From Syntrophobotulus glycolicus DSM 8271 (lineage in GTDB: Bacteria > Bacillota > Desulfitobacteriia > Desulfitobacteriales > Syntrophobotulaceae), in the NCBI RefSeq assembly GCF_000190635.1, contig NC_015172.1:3100001-3164000 (forward strand): a DNA stretch of 64,000 nucleotides. Reading direction: 5' to 3'. This document shows, piece after piece, positions 1 to 8,474 of this stretch. Made by a program: the position numbers and the translations under genes. The notes under the pieces were generated by a model that worked only from the letters and a program-made list of their open reading frames with translations, made no database searches and had not been told where the DNA came from. Position 1 is the first letter of the stretch. Every line of letters starts with the position of its first letter.

Positions 1-258
1 CGCTAAATCCGCAAGCTCCTGCCGTCCTTCCCCCAGCGCGGCAAGCGCGGTATCCACTCTGCGGAGAAACGCTCTCCCATACGGATTAAGGACAATACGG
101 CGGTTCTGCCTGTCGAATAAGGGTACGCCCAAATCCTCTTCCAGGCGGGCAATGGTTACACTGAGGGCGGGCTGAGCAATCTGCAGCTCGCGGGCCGCTT
201 TGGTCATATGTTCGGTCCGGGCAACAACCTGAAAATATTTGAGCTGCAACAGGTCCAT
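1..258 (-). CDS. LysR-family transcriptional regulator (N-terminal part, cut by window edge)
   Basis: The first 86 codons of a LysR-type regulator are present and the gene runs off the left edge. The protein begins MDLLQLKYFQVVART and continues with the typical LysR winged helix-turn-helix, including AARELQIAQPALSVTIARLE and the following EEDLGVPLFDRQNRR stretch. The start is ATG at 258, preceded by a good ribosome site (AAGGAGATATCT). It is divergent from the MFS transporter at 390 across a 131-bp intergenic region. Control of that transporter is the usual LysR arrangement, but this is inferred from position. The effector-binding domain lies outside the window, so the ligand cannot be guessed. 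Confidence 0.9.
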   Translation of the reverse strand, partial: MDLLQLKYFQVVARTEHMTKAARELQIAQPALSVTIARLEEDLGVPLFDRQNRRIVLNPYGRAFLRRVDTALAALGEGRQELADLA

Positions 259-263
259 AGATA

Positions 264-330
264 TCTCCTTGGCGATTGATATAAAATTGATTATAGGTAT
301 ATATTATAATATGTATTTTTATTTATCAAT
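264..330. promoter_or_regulatory. AT-rich divergent promoter/LysR operator region
   Basis: The intergenic region between the LysR gene and the divergent MFS gene is strongly AT-rich and contains overlapping TATAAT-like hexamers readable on both strands near 303-312. A LysR T-N11-A site is likely here but I cannot single one out with confidence. Confidence 0.4.
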
Positions 331-389
331 TTTTGCCCTCATAATTGAGCTGTAATAATCCAGGATAGCGAAGGAGAAGAATAGGTACC

Positions 390-1592
390 ATGAACACAAA
401 AAGAGCCGTACTCATCGCAGGAATTATACTTGTTTCCTTTTGTTTAAGAACCCCTCTGACCGCCGTAGGTCCTCTGGTCAGTTTAATCCGGGCCGATCTC
501 GGCATTTCAAACGGGCTGGCCGGTTTCCTGACGACATTGCCTTTACTTGTCTTTGCTGCTTTTTCAGCAGTTTCATCCAAGTTAGGCGGCAAAATCGGCA
601 ATGAACGCAGCATCCTGATCGGGCTGCTGATCTTAATCGCCGGTGTGCTGCTGCGCTCCGCGGGAGGGACTGGCGCTTTACTGGCCGGAACATTTTTTAT
701 CGGGCTGGGAATTGTGGCTGGTAATGTGCTCATCCCCAGCATCATCAAACAGAACTTTCCGGATAATGTTGGGATCGTCACGAGTGCTTACAGTGTTTCA
801 ATGTTTATTTCAGGCGGACTTGCTTCCGGAATCAGTATCCCTCTGGCCAGCAGCTTGCATCTGGGATGGCGCTATACGCTGGATACTTCCGCCGGGCTGA
901 TCCTGATCGCCCTCCTGATTTGGCTGCCGCAGCTCCGCAAACATCACCATTCTGCTGTTTCACGAGAAGCGGATTCTCCGGCTGCATCCATTTGGCGCTC
1001 CTCTCTGGCCTGGAAAGTTTCCCTTTTCCTGGGACTGCAGTCTTTCCTTTTTTATTGTGTGGTTGCCTGGCTTCCGGCCATCCTCCAGGGTTATGGGATA
1101 AGTACGGCGACAGCAGGCTGGATGCTGACCTTTTATCAAATCTGTGCCATCCCCGCCAGCTTTATTGCTCCCGTATTCGCCGACCGCTACAGCGATCAGC
1201 GCGGTATCACCGCCATCGTTTGTCTGATCTATTTATCCGGAATGCTGATCTTCCTTTTTGGCGGAGGCTTTTCACTGTTGGTGCTGGGGATTGCTTTGAT
1301 CGCCACCGGCTCCGGGGCCAGCATCAGCCTGGCCTTCACCTTTATCGGCCTGCGCACGACCAGCGGCAGGCAGGCTTCCGAGCTGTCCGGCATGTCCCAG
1401 TCGGTCGGTTATCTGCTGGCAGCCGCCGGCCCCGCGTTGCTCGGCTTCTTGTTTGACCGCTTCCAGACCTGGACCCCCTCCATGATTTTATGGGTAGCCG
1501 CCACTGCGCTCCTTCTTTATTTTGGGATTTGCGCGGGCAAAGACCGCTATGTTTTTACCAAGGAGCAAAGTGATTTATTAAAGGAAGAATAA
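390..1592 (+). CDS. MFS transporter, CynX/NimT (cyanate permease-like) family
   Basis: This is a 400-residue, roughly 12-helix major facilitator protein of the plasma membrane. The N-terminus (FCLRTPLTAVGPLVSLIRAD) and the first half with the GGKIGNERSILIGL loop are characteristic of the CynX/NimT branch, whose members carry cyanate, 2-nitroimidazole or other small anions. The ATG at 390 follows a GAAGGAGAAG ribosome site. Length is normal for the family. It is divergent from a LysR gene, which probably regulates it, and is followed 31 bp later by a UspA gene on the same strand. Substrate cannot be assigned from sequence; export of a small organic anion or drug is as likely as cyanate uptake. 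Confidence 0.88.
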   Translation: MNTKRAVLIAGIILVSFCLRTPLTAVGPLVSLIRADLGISNGLAGFLTTLPLLVFAAFSAVSSKLGGKIGNERSILIGLLILIAGVLLRSAGGTGALLAGTFFIGLGIVAGNVLIPSIIKQNFPDNVGIVTSAYSVSMFISGGLASGISIPLASSLHLGWRYTLDTSAGLILIALLIWLPQLRKHHHSAVSREADSPAASIWRSSLAWKVSLFLGLQSFLFYCVVAWLPAILQGYGISTATAGWMLTFYQICAIPASFIAPVFADRYSDQRGITAIVCLIYLSGMLIFLFGGGFSLLVLGIALIATGSGASISLAFTFIGLRTTSGRQASELSGMSQSVGYLLAAAGPALLGFLFDRFQTWTPSMILWVAATALLLYFGICAGKDRYVFTKEQSDLLKEE

Positions 1593-1623
1593 GAGAACAA
1601 AAGAGGAAAAGAGGTTGGAAAAA

Positions 1624-2058
1624 ATGATTGCTTTAAAAAAAATTGTCGTCGCCTATGACAGTTCGGAACACAGCAAAAAAGCATTGGATTGGGCGATTCA
1701 TATGGCACAGCTCAGCCAGGCGACAGTCGACGTCGTCATGGTTCTGGTTCCTTCCGCCATCAGTATGCGTTCCGCCGGAGCCTACGCGTCTCCTGAAGTA
1801 AGAGAGGAAGCCGAAGAGGAAATCGAAATCAATCTTTCAGAAGTGCGTACGATCTGTGAAGGGAAAGGGGTTCATGTCACGACCCACTCTCTCTTCGGCA
1901 ACGCGGTCAATGAGATTTTGCTTCACGCGGCTTCCTGTAAGGCTGATCTGCTTATCTGCGGTACCAGGGGACTGGGCAGCTTTGCGGGATTATTGCTGGG
2001 CAGTGTGGCCCGTACCCTGGTCACTCATGCCGAAGTCCCCGTAATGGTCATTAAATAA
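1624..2058 (+). CDS. Universal stress protein, UspA family
   Basis: A single-domain universal stress protein of about 144 residues. It opens with the beta strand KKIVVAYDSSEHSKKALDWA and ends with the ATP-binding motif typical of the UspA/MJ0577 type: GTRGLGSFAGLLLGSVARTLV then the closing strand VPVMVIK. The G-x2-G-x9-G(S) pattern indicates an ATP-binding Usp. I chose ATG 1624 because a GAGG sits 9 nt upstream; a TTG three codons earlier (1615) is an alternative. It follows the MFS gene with only 31 bp between them, so co-transcription is likely. Role is general stress protection or nucleotide sensing; nothing more specific is visible. Confidence 0.9.
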   Translation: MIALKKIVVAYDSSEHSKKALDWAIHMAQLSQATVDVVMVLVPSAISMRSAGAYASPEVREEAEEEIEINLSEVRTICEGKGVHVTTHSLFGNAVNEILLHAASCKADLLICGTRGLGSFAGLLLGSVARTLVTHAEVPVMVIK

Positions 2059-2066
2059 TAAAAAAG

Positions 2067-2309
2067 GTGATCTGCCAGCAAGGGGAGCGCCGGCTCCGTG
2101 TCCGCGCCGTCTACACCGGTCAGCTCATTTTGGAGGTGGAGAATCCTTATTCCGGGGAGGTGCCGCTGGATGAAAACGTCTATCCCACCGTCCGGGAGGA
2201 AGGACATGGCTGGGGCGGTGAACGTATCCGGGCCTTTGTGCGGGAAAACGGCGGCGAGCTGCTCTATCGGGTGGAGAACGGTATTTTTAATGTGCGGTTG
2301 CTGATCTAA
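2067..2309 (+). pseudogene. Remnant of a GHKL-type sensor histidine kinase (C-terminal ATPase part)
   Basis: An open stretch of about 80 codons resembles only the last part of a GHKL/AgrC-like histidine kinase ATPase domain: VENPYSGEVPLDE, then EEGHGWGGERIRAFVRENGG and a final VENGIFNVRLLI strand. In intact kinases the G box would read roughly GxGLxSI; here it is GWGGERI. Dimerization, sensor and N-box regions are all missing and the sequence begins 8 bp after the uspA stop. A GTG at 2067 could in principle start a small protein, but there is no full domain, so I read this as a decayed fragment left by recombination. It marks the left border of the accessory stretch holding the surface protein. 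Confidence 0.6.
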
Positions 2310-2463
2310 TCATATCCGGCTTCCTTTGTCAAGAGGAAATATTGCACTTATCTTTGAACATTAAGTAGAAAAACAAGTCTTTTAAGTAAAAATTGGTCGC
2401 TTCCTTTTGTTTTGTGCTATCCTGCCTTCAGGAAATCACGAAGCAGAAGGGAGCGATTTTTTT

Positions 2464-2697
2464 ATGAGCGAAACAACCCGGCGCAAGGAAGATCAGGCCC
2501 TTCCAGCCCCCAATCCGGATGGCAATGTCTGGCCAAGACAATCCTGCCCGGCCTTTACCCCACGTAGCAGTGCGGCGGAGAAAACCTGTTGGTACTGCGT
2601 CTACGCGGATTTTCACCTGGACAAGCCCCGCGCTTTGGACGTGGGCGTGTGCTATTATCCCAAAAAACAATTGAAACAGGGGGGAACGAAGGAATGA
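2464..2697 (+). CDS. Small four-cysteine protein of unknown function, overlapping the SLH gene start
   Basis: A 77-residue hydrophilic protein starting at ATG 2464 behind an AAGGGAGCG ribosome site. It has four cysteines arranged as SCPAF, CWYC and GVC, i.e. C-x13-C-x2-C-x16-C, which looks like a small metal-binding or zinc-knuckle fold. There is no signal peptide or membrane segment, so it is presumably cytoplasmic. Its stop overlaps the ATG of the giant SLH protein (ATGA at 2694-2697), so the two genes are very likely co-translated. I do not recognise the family and assign no function; a regulatory or chaperone role for the surface protein would be speculation from the coupling alone. Confidence 0.65.
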   Translation: MSETTRRKEDQALPAPNPDGNVWPRQSCPAFTPRSSAAEKTCWYCVYADFHLDKPRALDVGVCYYPKKQLKQGGTKE

Positions 2698-5600
2698 AAA
2701 AACGATTATTAAGCGTCGCGCTGGCACTGTGCATGGTCGTAACCCTGCTGCCGGTTTCGGCTATGGCGGAGGAAACGGGCGCATTAGGTAAAAGCGGTGA
2801 AATCACCAGCTTTGAGCCGCTTGCAGAAACAGAAAAGGCGGTGGCACTTGGCACCTTGCTGGAAAATTTAGAATTGCCCCAGACACTGACCGCCACGGTG
2901 CGGACAGCAAAACTCGTGCAGGATTCCGAAAGTTCGGCACCTGCGGACAATTCTGATACCCAGGACGGCGGTACCGTTTCTGACAACGGCGGCACCACCC
3001 CCGCAGCGGAAGATTCTGACCATCAGCTTGCCGGCACACCGTCCGACGCGCAGGAGCCGTCTGCCGACGGTGATCATGACGAGCCGATTCAAGTGCAAGC
3101 TGCCACCGGCTCTGAATGGGAAGAAAACACCGTGGAAATTCCTGTGACATGGGCTTCTGCTGATTACGACATGGACACCAAGGGCAGCTATGTATTCACA
3201 CCGGTAATTGAAGGCTATACGGTCAGCGCCGACCTGCCGGAAATTACTGTGACGGTGGGCTCTATGGCGCTGAGTGCGCTGAGTGCAACGATCGCACTCA
3301 GCAGCACAGACCTCTGGGTGGGCGGAACGCAGGTGACCGCCACAGGTGCTGTAAGCGGCTCGGGCATTGAGGGAACCGTCACCTACGACGCTGACCAGAA
3401 TATTCTGACCCTCAACGGTGCAACCATTACAAGCGCGTATACAGATGGTTCCAATAATAAGTATGGCATTTACACCACGGGCTCCCTTTCCATTGTGCTG
3501 TCGGGCACGAACACCATTACTGCGCAGGATAACGGCAGCGATGGGAAAACCTACGTTATTTATACGGGGGGCAGCCTTGCCATTAGCGGCAGTGGCACAC
3601 TCGCCGCCAACGGCGGTACCGGCACCGCCAGCTACGGCATATACGCCGCCGCCGTCAGCGTTGAAGAAAGCGCCGAGGTAACCGCCACCGGCGGCGAGGC
3701 CAGCACCAGCTGCGGCATATACGCTACCGCCGTCAGCGTTGAAGAAAGCGCCGTAGTAACCGCCACCGGCGGCGAGGCCACCGGCAGCTACGGCATAGAC
3801 GCTACCACCGTCAGCATTAAAGAAAACGCCAGGGTAACCGCCACCGGCGGCTACGGCAGCAGCAAAAGCTACGGCATCTATAGCGCTAACACCGTTGCCA
3901 TCAGCGGCGCCGCCAATGTAAAGGCCACCAGCGGCACCGGCGCCAGTAGCGGCATCAGCGACGTCTACGGCATATTCGTCCGTACCGGAAACCTTACCAT
4001 TGAGGACAGTGCCATATTCGAAGCCACCGGCAACAACAGTAACCGTGACAGTTGCGGCATAGTCGTCGTTACCGGCGATATCATCATCAGCGGAGGCACA
4101 GTAACTGCCGAGAGCCTCGCTGCCGCCTCCATAAGCTACGGCATATACGTCAATACCGGCAGTATCACCATCAGCGAAGCCACAGTAACCGCCAAGGGCG
4201 GCACTGCCTCCACAAGCCACGGCATATACGCCGGTAACGGCAGTATCACCATCAGCGGAGCCACAGTAACCGCCGAGGGCGGCACTGCCTCCGCAAGCAA
4301 AGGCATAACCGCCTTTATCCAAAGTATCACCATCAGCCGCAGCGAGGTAACTGCCAAGGGCGGCACTGTTGCAATGAGTAAGGTGCCCAGCTATGCAGGC
4401 GTGCAGGTTTCGGCTGGCACTCTTATAGACGGCAGCAATGCCGCCACGGTAAAATTGACAAGCAGCAACATTACCAGTTTAAAATATATTAAGATTGAGC
4501 CAAAGGCAAGCGGCGCCGAGCAATTCGACCTTGCCGCCGGCGGCACCTACTACTTTGACCTATCGGGAGAAACGGGCAACATCGGCACGGTGAACACTGC
4601 CCTGCCGGACACAACTCTGCACTATGTGCCCTTTACCTACGTGGGTACGGTGACTGCGTACAGACTTGAAAGCAGCAGCAATGGCGACACGGGCGCATCA
4701 GCGGCAGCAACCGCAAGCGACCGCAGTCTGTTTGTGGGGGATTATAATATTGGCAACAACATCAGTTGGGATACCTTGAGTACGAACGGCCTCATCTTTG
4801 GCAAAACCTTTGATGGAAACTACAAGCTGCGCGCCTTGAGCGCAGGCAGCAGTGAAGTGGACAGTAAAGGCTCTCCGGCCACCAACGAGTGGGATCAGAT
4901 TTTGGATAAAGCAAATTCAACCGACAATACAACAGGCTGGATCAAAAATTGGAGTGCCCAATACTCTTGGGGGCAGGATACTTCTGAAACTGTTTCATTA
5001 TACCGCGCTATGCGGGGGTTCTCCGGCGCGCGCACTTGGAGTTTTAACATGAGTACCGATCCGAACTACGCCTTCCGTCCCGCCCTTGAGGTACTGGAGC
5101 CTGACACACTGGGCGATGACGGACTGAAAGCCGTCACACTGAACCTCAACGGTGGCACACTGAAGGGCGATACGGCGAACATTAAAATCATCTGTGCGGG
5201 CAATAGCTTCAAAGCGCCAAGCGGCGAAGGGCTGACAGCACCCGAGGGCAAGACCTTTACCAACTGGAAGGATACGAACAGTACAACAACCTACGCTGCG
5301 GGTGTAGCTGTGCCCAAAACCGTGACCGGGTTAACTGCACAGTGGGAGGTATCCATTACGGAGATACCCGTACCAACCGCAAACACCGGCCTGAAATGGA
5401 CGGGAAGTGTTCTGACCGGCGTGAACGCAGGAATCGGCTATACCCTGAGCGGAGATTATCAGAAAACAGAGGTTGGTGATTACACCGCCACGGCAACACC
5501 GCAATCCGGCTATGCGTGGAACGATAGCACGGCCACACCCCAAAGCATTCCATGGAGCATCGCAAAGGCTGACGGCCCCGCCGCTCCTACCACGCTTTCC

Positions 5601-8249
5601 GGCGTTGCGCCAAGCAGTGCGGGCGGTACGGACGGCAAAATCACCGGCACAACCGCCGCTATGGAATATGCCGATAATGCCGGCTTTAGCAATGCTCAGG
5701 ATTGCACCGCAACTGAAACCACAAGCCTTTCCGCAGGAACCTACTTCGTTCGTGTAAAAGCCACCGCTACCCATGAGGCAGGCGTATACACCACTGTGAC
5801 GGTTGCGGCAGGCGTTACGAAGATAGCCGTACCCGCCGCAAACACCGGCCTGCAATGGACGGGAAGTGTTCTGAGCGGCGTGAGCGCAGGAACCGGCTAT
5901 ACCCTGGGCGGAACTTTTGAGGCAACAGCGGTAGGCGATTACACCGCCACCGCAACGCCGCAATCCGGCTATGCGTGGAATGATAGCACGACCACAGCCA
6001 CGAACATCTCATGGAGCATCGCAAAGGCTGACGGCCCCGCCGCTCCTACCGGGCTTTCCGGCGTTGCGACAAGCAGTGCAGGCGGCACGGACGGCAAAAT
6101 CACCGGCACAAGCGCCGCTATGGAATATGCCGATAATACCGGCTTTACCAATGCGCAGGATTGCACCGCAACTGAAACCACAAGCCTTTCCGAAGGAACC
6201 TACTACGTGCGTGTAAAAACCACCGCTACCCATGAGGCAGGCGCATACGCCACTGTGACGGTTGCTCCTGACCCGGACATTGCAACCGTTGCGGCGGCGA
6301 AAACCGCCGCGCAGAACGCAGGCTACGCCAATATGACCCAGGCGGCGGCAACGAATGAGGACGCGATTAAAACGGCACTGAAAAACACTGCGGAAACGGC
6401 AGTGGGTAACAGCGCTATTACAGTCACCATAACTAAGGTCAGCTACACCCCGCCGACAGTGGGAACTGCCGCAAAACCCAGCGGTACAAACGGCAGCTAT
6501 ACCTTTACCGTTACGGTATCCAAGGGCGGACAAAGCGAAACAACAGAGCAGAAAATCATCGCCATCACAGCGACGCGTTATACAAGAGGAACCGGCGGCG
6601 GCTCGGGCGGCGGCTCCTATACACCTGTACAATCCACAAAGCCTACTGAGCCTGTCAGCGGCAGCACGGAAAACAAAGCCGCGGTTGACAATAACGGCAA
6701 CGCTAATGTCAGCCTTACCGATAAAAACATTACCGATGCGCTTGCGGACGCAAAGGCTGTCGCGGCAAAAAAAGGTGTGAACGCGGGCGATATTACAGCG
6801 GCGATTCATGTCACGACAGGCGGCAAGGACGCAAGCACCGTGACGGTCAATTTGCCCAAAACGACACAGGAGCAGGTCATTGGTAATAAGATTGCCAGCG
6901 TTCAGCTGGTTATTGACCGCCCCGATCTTACCCTCGGAATCAACCTTGCGGCGGTAACGGAAATGAATGGGCAGGCAAAGGCTGACGTACAGCTTTCCGC
7001 CACCCGCATGGACAATGCAAAGTTGTCCGGCGACGCAAAGACCGCCATCGGCAACCGGCCAACCTTTGATTTCAAGGCGGCTTATGGCAACGGCAAATCC
7101 GTGACCAATTTCGGCAAGGGCAGAGTCAGTGTGGAGATTCCCTATACCCTGCAAGAGGGCGAGGCAGCGGGCAACGTTTGTGCCGTGTATGTGGACGCAA
7201 ATGGCAAAGTGACCTATCTCACCGATTCCAGCTATGATGCAAAGCGCGGAACGGTCGTGTTTTCCACCGGCCATTTCTCCACTTATGGCATAGCCTACAA
7301 GGCCGGCTTTAACTTTACCGACATTAATGGGCATTGGGCGGAGGAAGATATTCTCTTTTCTGCAAACCGGGGTATTCTGGCCGGCACCGGCACCACAACA
7401 TTTTCCCCCAATGCTCCTATGACACGGGGGATGTTTGTTACAGCACTCGGACGTTTGGCAAATGCCGACATCAGCGCTTACAAGAAATCCAGCTTCAGTG
7501 ATGTGAAAACCGACTCCTACTATATGGGCTATATCGAATGGAGCGTGAAGAATAATATTCTGGTTGGTATCGGCGGCGGCAAGTTTGATCCGGACGGCCT
7601 TATAACCCGTAAGCAGATGGCGGTTATGATGGACAGGTACGCCACGGTTATCGGATTCAAGCTGCCGGAGGTTCACACACAGAACACCTTTGCCGATAAC
7701 GCCAAAATTGGCGCGTGGGCGGCTCCTTCCGTGAAGCGCATTCAGATGGCGGGTATCCTCCAAGGCAAAAACAATAACTTTTACGACCCGCAGGGAACGG
7801 CTGCCCGTGCCGAGGCTTCGGCAGTGCTGCGGCGCTTTGTTGAATTGATGATTTTCAGCGACACTGCCCAGGGCTGGGTAAAAAATGATTCCGGCCAGTG
7901 GATGTTTTTTAAAGAGGGAAAAGCCCTTACCGGATGGCAGACTGTGGAAGGCAAGGTCTACTGCTTTGACAGCAGCGGGGGTGCCTTCGCAAGCGGCTGG
8001 ACGCAGAACGCCAAAGGCGAATGGTTCTTCCTGTCATCAGACGGCAGTGCCGTAACGGGATGGAAAGATATTAAAACAAATGGAGATTTGAAAAGCTATT
8101 ATTTTGATACCTATGGTGTCATGATTGTTGGAAAATGGCTTCAGATCGACGGCAAGTGGTATTACTTCAATGCCGATGGCTCTCTTGCCAAGAGTACCAA
8201 AATAGATGGTTATGAAGTTGATGAAAACGGTGTAAGAAAAACAAAGTAA
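2694..8249 (+). CDS. Giant secreted surface protein with beta-helix repeats, SLH domains and cell-wall-binding repeats
   Basis: An 1851-residue exported protein. Residues 1-23 form a signal peptide (KKR, hydrophobic core, cleavage near SAMAEE). About residues 300-570 are short G/T/A-rich repeats of the type ITISGATVTAEGGTAS, predicted to form a right-handed beta-helix stalk. A Listeria/Bacteroides (InlB-like) repeat follows near 812-886, ending in GLTAQWE. Two tandem copies of a 153-residue module cover about 888-1193. A Gly-Ser hinge near 1300 leads to a conserved folded region, then three SLH domains from about 1539, 1601 and 1666 (FTDINGHWAEEDI, FSDVKTDSYY, FADNAKIGAWA), which anchor to pyruvylated secondary wall polymer. 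The C-terminus from about 1727 carries choline-binding-like repeats (GWVKNDSGQWMFF, GKWYYFNADGSLAKS). ATG 2694 was chosen because it starts the signal peptide; longer upstream reading is in frame but unsupported. Having both anchor types is unusual. Likely adhesin or S-layer-associated protein; binding target unknown. Confidence 0.88.
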   Translation: MKKRLLSVALALCMVVTLLPVSAMAEETGALGKSGEITSFEPLAETEKAVALGTLLENLELPQTLTATVRTAKLVQDSESSAPADNSDTQDGGTVSDNGGTTPAAEDSDHQLAGTPSDAQEPSADGDHDEPIQVQAATGSEWEENTVEIPVTWASADYDMDTKGSYVFTPVIEGYTVSADLPEITVTVGSMALSALSATIALSSTDLWVGGTQVTATGAVSGSGIEGTVTYDADQNILTLNGATITSAYTDGSNNKYGIYTTGSLSIVLSGTNTITAQDNGSDGKTYVIYTGGSLAISGSGTLAANGGTGTASYGIYAAAVSVEESAEVTATGGEASTSCGIYATAVSVEESAVVTATGGEATGSYGIDATTVSIKENARVTATGGYGSSKSYGIYSANTVAISGAANVKATSGTGASSGISDVYGIFVRTGNLTIEDSAIFEATGNNSNRDSCGIVVVTGDIIISGGTVTAESLAAASISYGIYVNTGSITISEATVTAKGGTASTSHGIYAGNGSITISGATVTAEGGTASASKGITAFIQSITISRSEVTAKGGTVAMSKVPSYAGVQVSAGTLIDGSNAATVKLTSSNITSLKYIKIEPKASGAEQFDLAAGGTYYFDLSGETGNIGTVNTALPDTTLHYVPFTYVGTVTAYRLESSSNGDTGASAAATASDRSLFVGDYNIGNNISWDTLSTNGLIFGKTFDGNYKLRALSAGSSEVDSKGSPATNEWDQILDKANSTDNTTGWIKNWSAQYSWGQDTSETVSLYRAMRGFSGARTWSFNMSTDPNYAFRPALEVLEPDTLGDDGLKAVTLNLNGGTLKGDTANIKIICAGNSFKAPSGEGLTAPEGKTFTNWKDTNSTTTYAAGVAVPKTVTGLTAQWEVSITEIPVPTANTGLKWTGSVLTGVNAGIGYTLSGDYQKTEVGDYTATATPQSGYAWNDSTATPQSIPWSIAKADGPAAPTTLSGVAPSSAGGTDGKITGTTAAMEYADNAGFSNAQDCTATETTSLSAGTYFVRVKATATHEAGVYTTVTVAAGVTKIAVPAANTGLQWTGSVLSGVSAGTGYTLGGTFEATAVGDYTATATPQSGYAWNDSTTTATNISWSIAKADGPAAPTGLSGVATSSAGGTDGKITGTSAAMEYADNTGFTNAQDCTATETTSLSEGTYYVRVKTTATHEAGAYATVTVAPDPDIATVAAAKTAAQNAGYANMTQAAATNEDAIKTALKNTAETAVGNSAITVTITKVSYTPPTVGTAAKPSGTNGSYTFTVTVSKGGQSETTEQKIIAITATRYTRGTGGGSGGGSYTPVQSTKPTEPVSGSTENKAAVDNNGNANVSLTDKNITDALADAKAVAAKKGVNAGDITAAIHVTTGGKDASTVTVNLPKTTQEQVIGNKIASVQLVIDRPDLTLGINLAAVTEMNGQAKADVQLSATRMDNAKLSGDAKTAIGNRPTFDFKAAYGNGKSVTNFGKGRVSVEIPYTLQEGEAAGNVCAVYVDANGKVTYLTDSSYDAKRGTVVFSTGHFSTYGIAYKAGFNFTDINGHWAEEDILFSANRGILAGTGTTTFSPNAPMTRGMFVTALGRLANADISAYKKSSFSDVKTDSYYMGYIEWSVKNNILVGIGGGKFDPDGLITRKQMAVMMDRYATVIGFKLPEVHTQNTFADNAKIGAWAAPSVKRIQMAGILQGKNNNFYDPQGTAARAEASAVLRRFVELMIFSDTAQGWVKNDSGQWMFFKEGKALTGWQTVEGKVYCFDSSGGAFASGWTQNAKGEWFFLSSDGSAVTGWKDIKTNGDLKSYYFDTYGVMIVGKWLQIDGKWYYFNADGSLAKSTKIDGYEVDENGVRKTK
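3600..4380 (+). repeat. Imperfect short repeats encoding a predicted beta-helix
   Basis: Within the SLH gene this stretch repeats variations of the codons for ATVTAxGGTASxSxGIYA at spacings of roughly 60-90 bp. The same period appears as repeated nucleotide words such as ACCGCCACCGGCGGC and AGTATCACCATCAGC. Such arrays are prone to length change by slippage or recombination. Confidence 0.6.
5352..6269 (+). repeat. Two tandem copies of a 459-bp (153-codon) unit inside the SLH gene
   Basis: The word GCAAACACCGGCCTG occurs at 5379 and again at 5838, exactly 459 bp apart, and the flanking sequence matches closely throughout (for example CAATCCGGCTATGCGTGGAA and GCAAAGGCTGACGGCCCCGC in both copies). 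The unit is in frame (153 codons), so it duplicates a protein module rather than breaking the gene. The few differences are mostly substitutions, indicating a fairly recent duplication. Confidence 0.85.
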
Positions 8250-8265
8250 CCAAAACAACAGAATA

Positions 8266-8355
8266 TATTGCCAAGGGCAAACCCGGTGAAAGCCGGGGGC
8301 GCAAAGCTACAGGGTCTAAGGCGTTTGATAAAACGCTACGATAGCCTGGCTGCCA
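8266..8355 (+). ncRNA. Cyclic di-GMP-I (GEMM) riboswitch aptamer, located 3' of the SLH gene
   Basis: This 90-nt stretch matches the c-di-GMP-I aptamer consensus: GGGCAAA at 8275-8281; a stem closed by a GAAA tetraloop (8282-8287 paired with 8292-8297, loop 8288-8291); the core GGCGCAAAGC (8299-8308); GGGTCTAAG; a second hairpin GCGTTT-GATA-AAACGC (8321-8336); and the closing CTACGATAGCCTGGCTGCC. It begins only about 16 nt after the stop of the surface-protein gene and reads in the same direction. The next gene is convergent, so there is no coding region for it to control downstream. It is either a 3'-UTR element of the SLH transcript or the leader of a lost gene. Confidence 0.88.
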
Positions 8356-8361
8356 AAAACC

Positions 8362-8413
8362 GCGTAGGGCCTGCCCTCTCCAAACAGAGGGCAAGGCCCT
8401 ACGCTCACTTTTT
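8362..8413 (+). terminator. Strong bidirectional intrinsic terminator
   Basis: A long hairpin pairs 8362-8379 (GCGTAGGGCC then TGCCCTCT) with 8386-8404 with one bulge. It is followed on the plus strand by TTTTT at 8409-8413 and on the minus strand by another T5 run (positions 8356-8360). It can therefore end both the SLH/riboswitch transcript and the convergent ABC exporter transcript. Confidence 0.85.
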
Positions 8414-8474
8414 GTCCCCCTTTGACGGTTTTTGATGGATTATTTGGATATCGGGATACCGACTTTCGCTTTTT

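Noticed and set aside
326-781. Minus-strand frame over the MFS gene start
   Set aside because: Overlaps a clear transporter gene, has Pro/Ser-rich meaningless translation and no ribosome site.
2589-2693. Longer N-terminus for the SLH protein
   Set aside because: The added 35 residues lie in front of a perfect signal peptide and overlap the small Cys-protein gene; ATG 2694 is the sensible start.
2868-4322. Long open frame antisense to the SLH gene (484 codons)
   Set aside because: Low-complexity G/A/Y-rich translation that mirrors the repeat codons of the sense gene; no ribosome site or family.
3600-4380. CRISPR array or satellite DNA
   Set aside because: Repeats are imperfect, in frame and code for a beta-helix; no constant repeat/spacer structure.
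6009-7763. Second long antisense frame in the SLH gene (584 codons)
   Set aside because: Shadow of the GC-rich, repeat-bearing sense gene; no domain recognised and no promoter.
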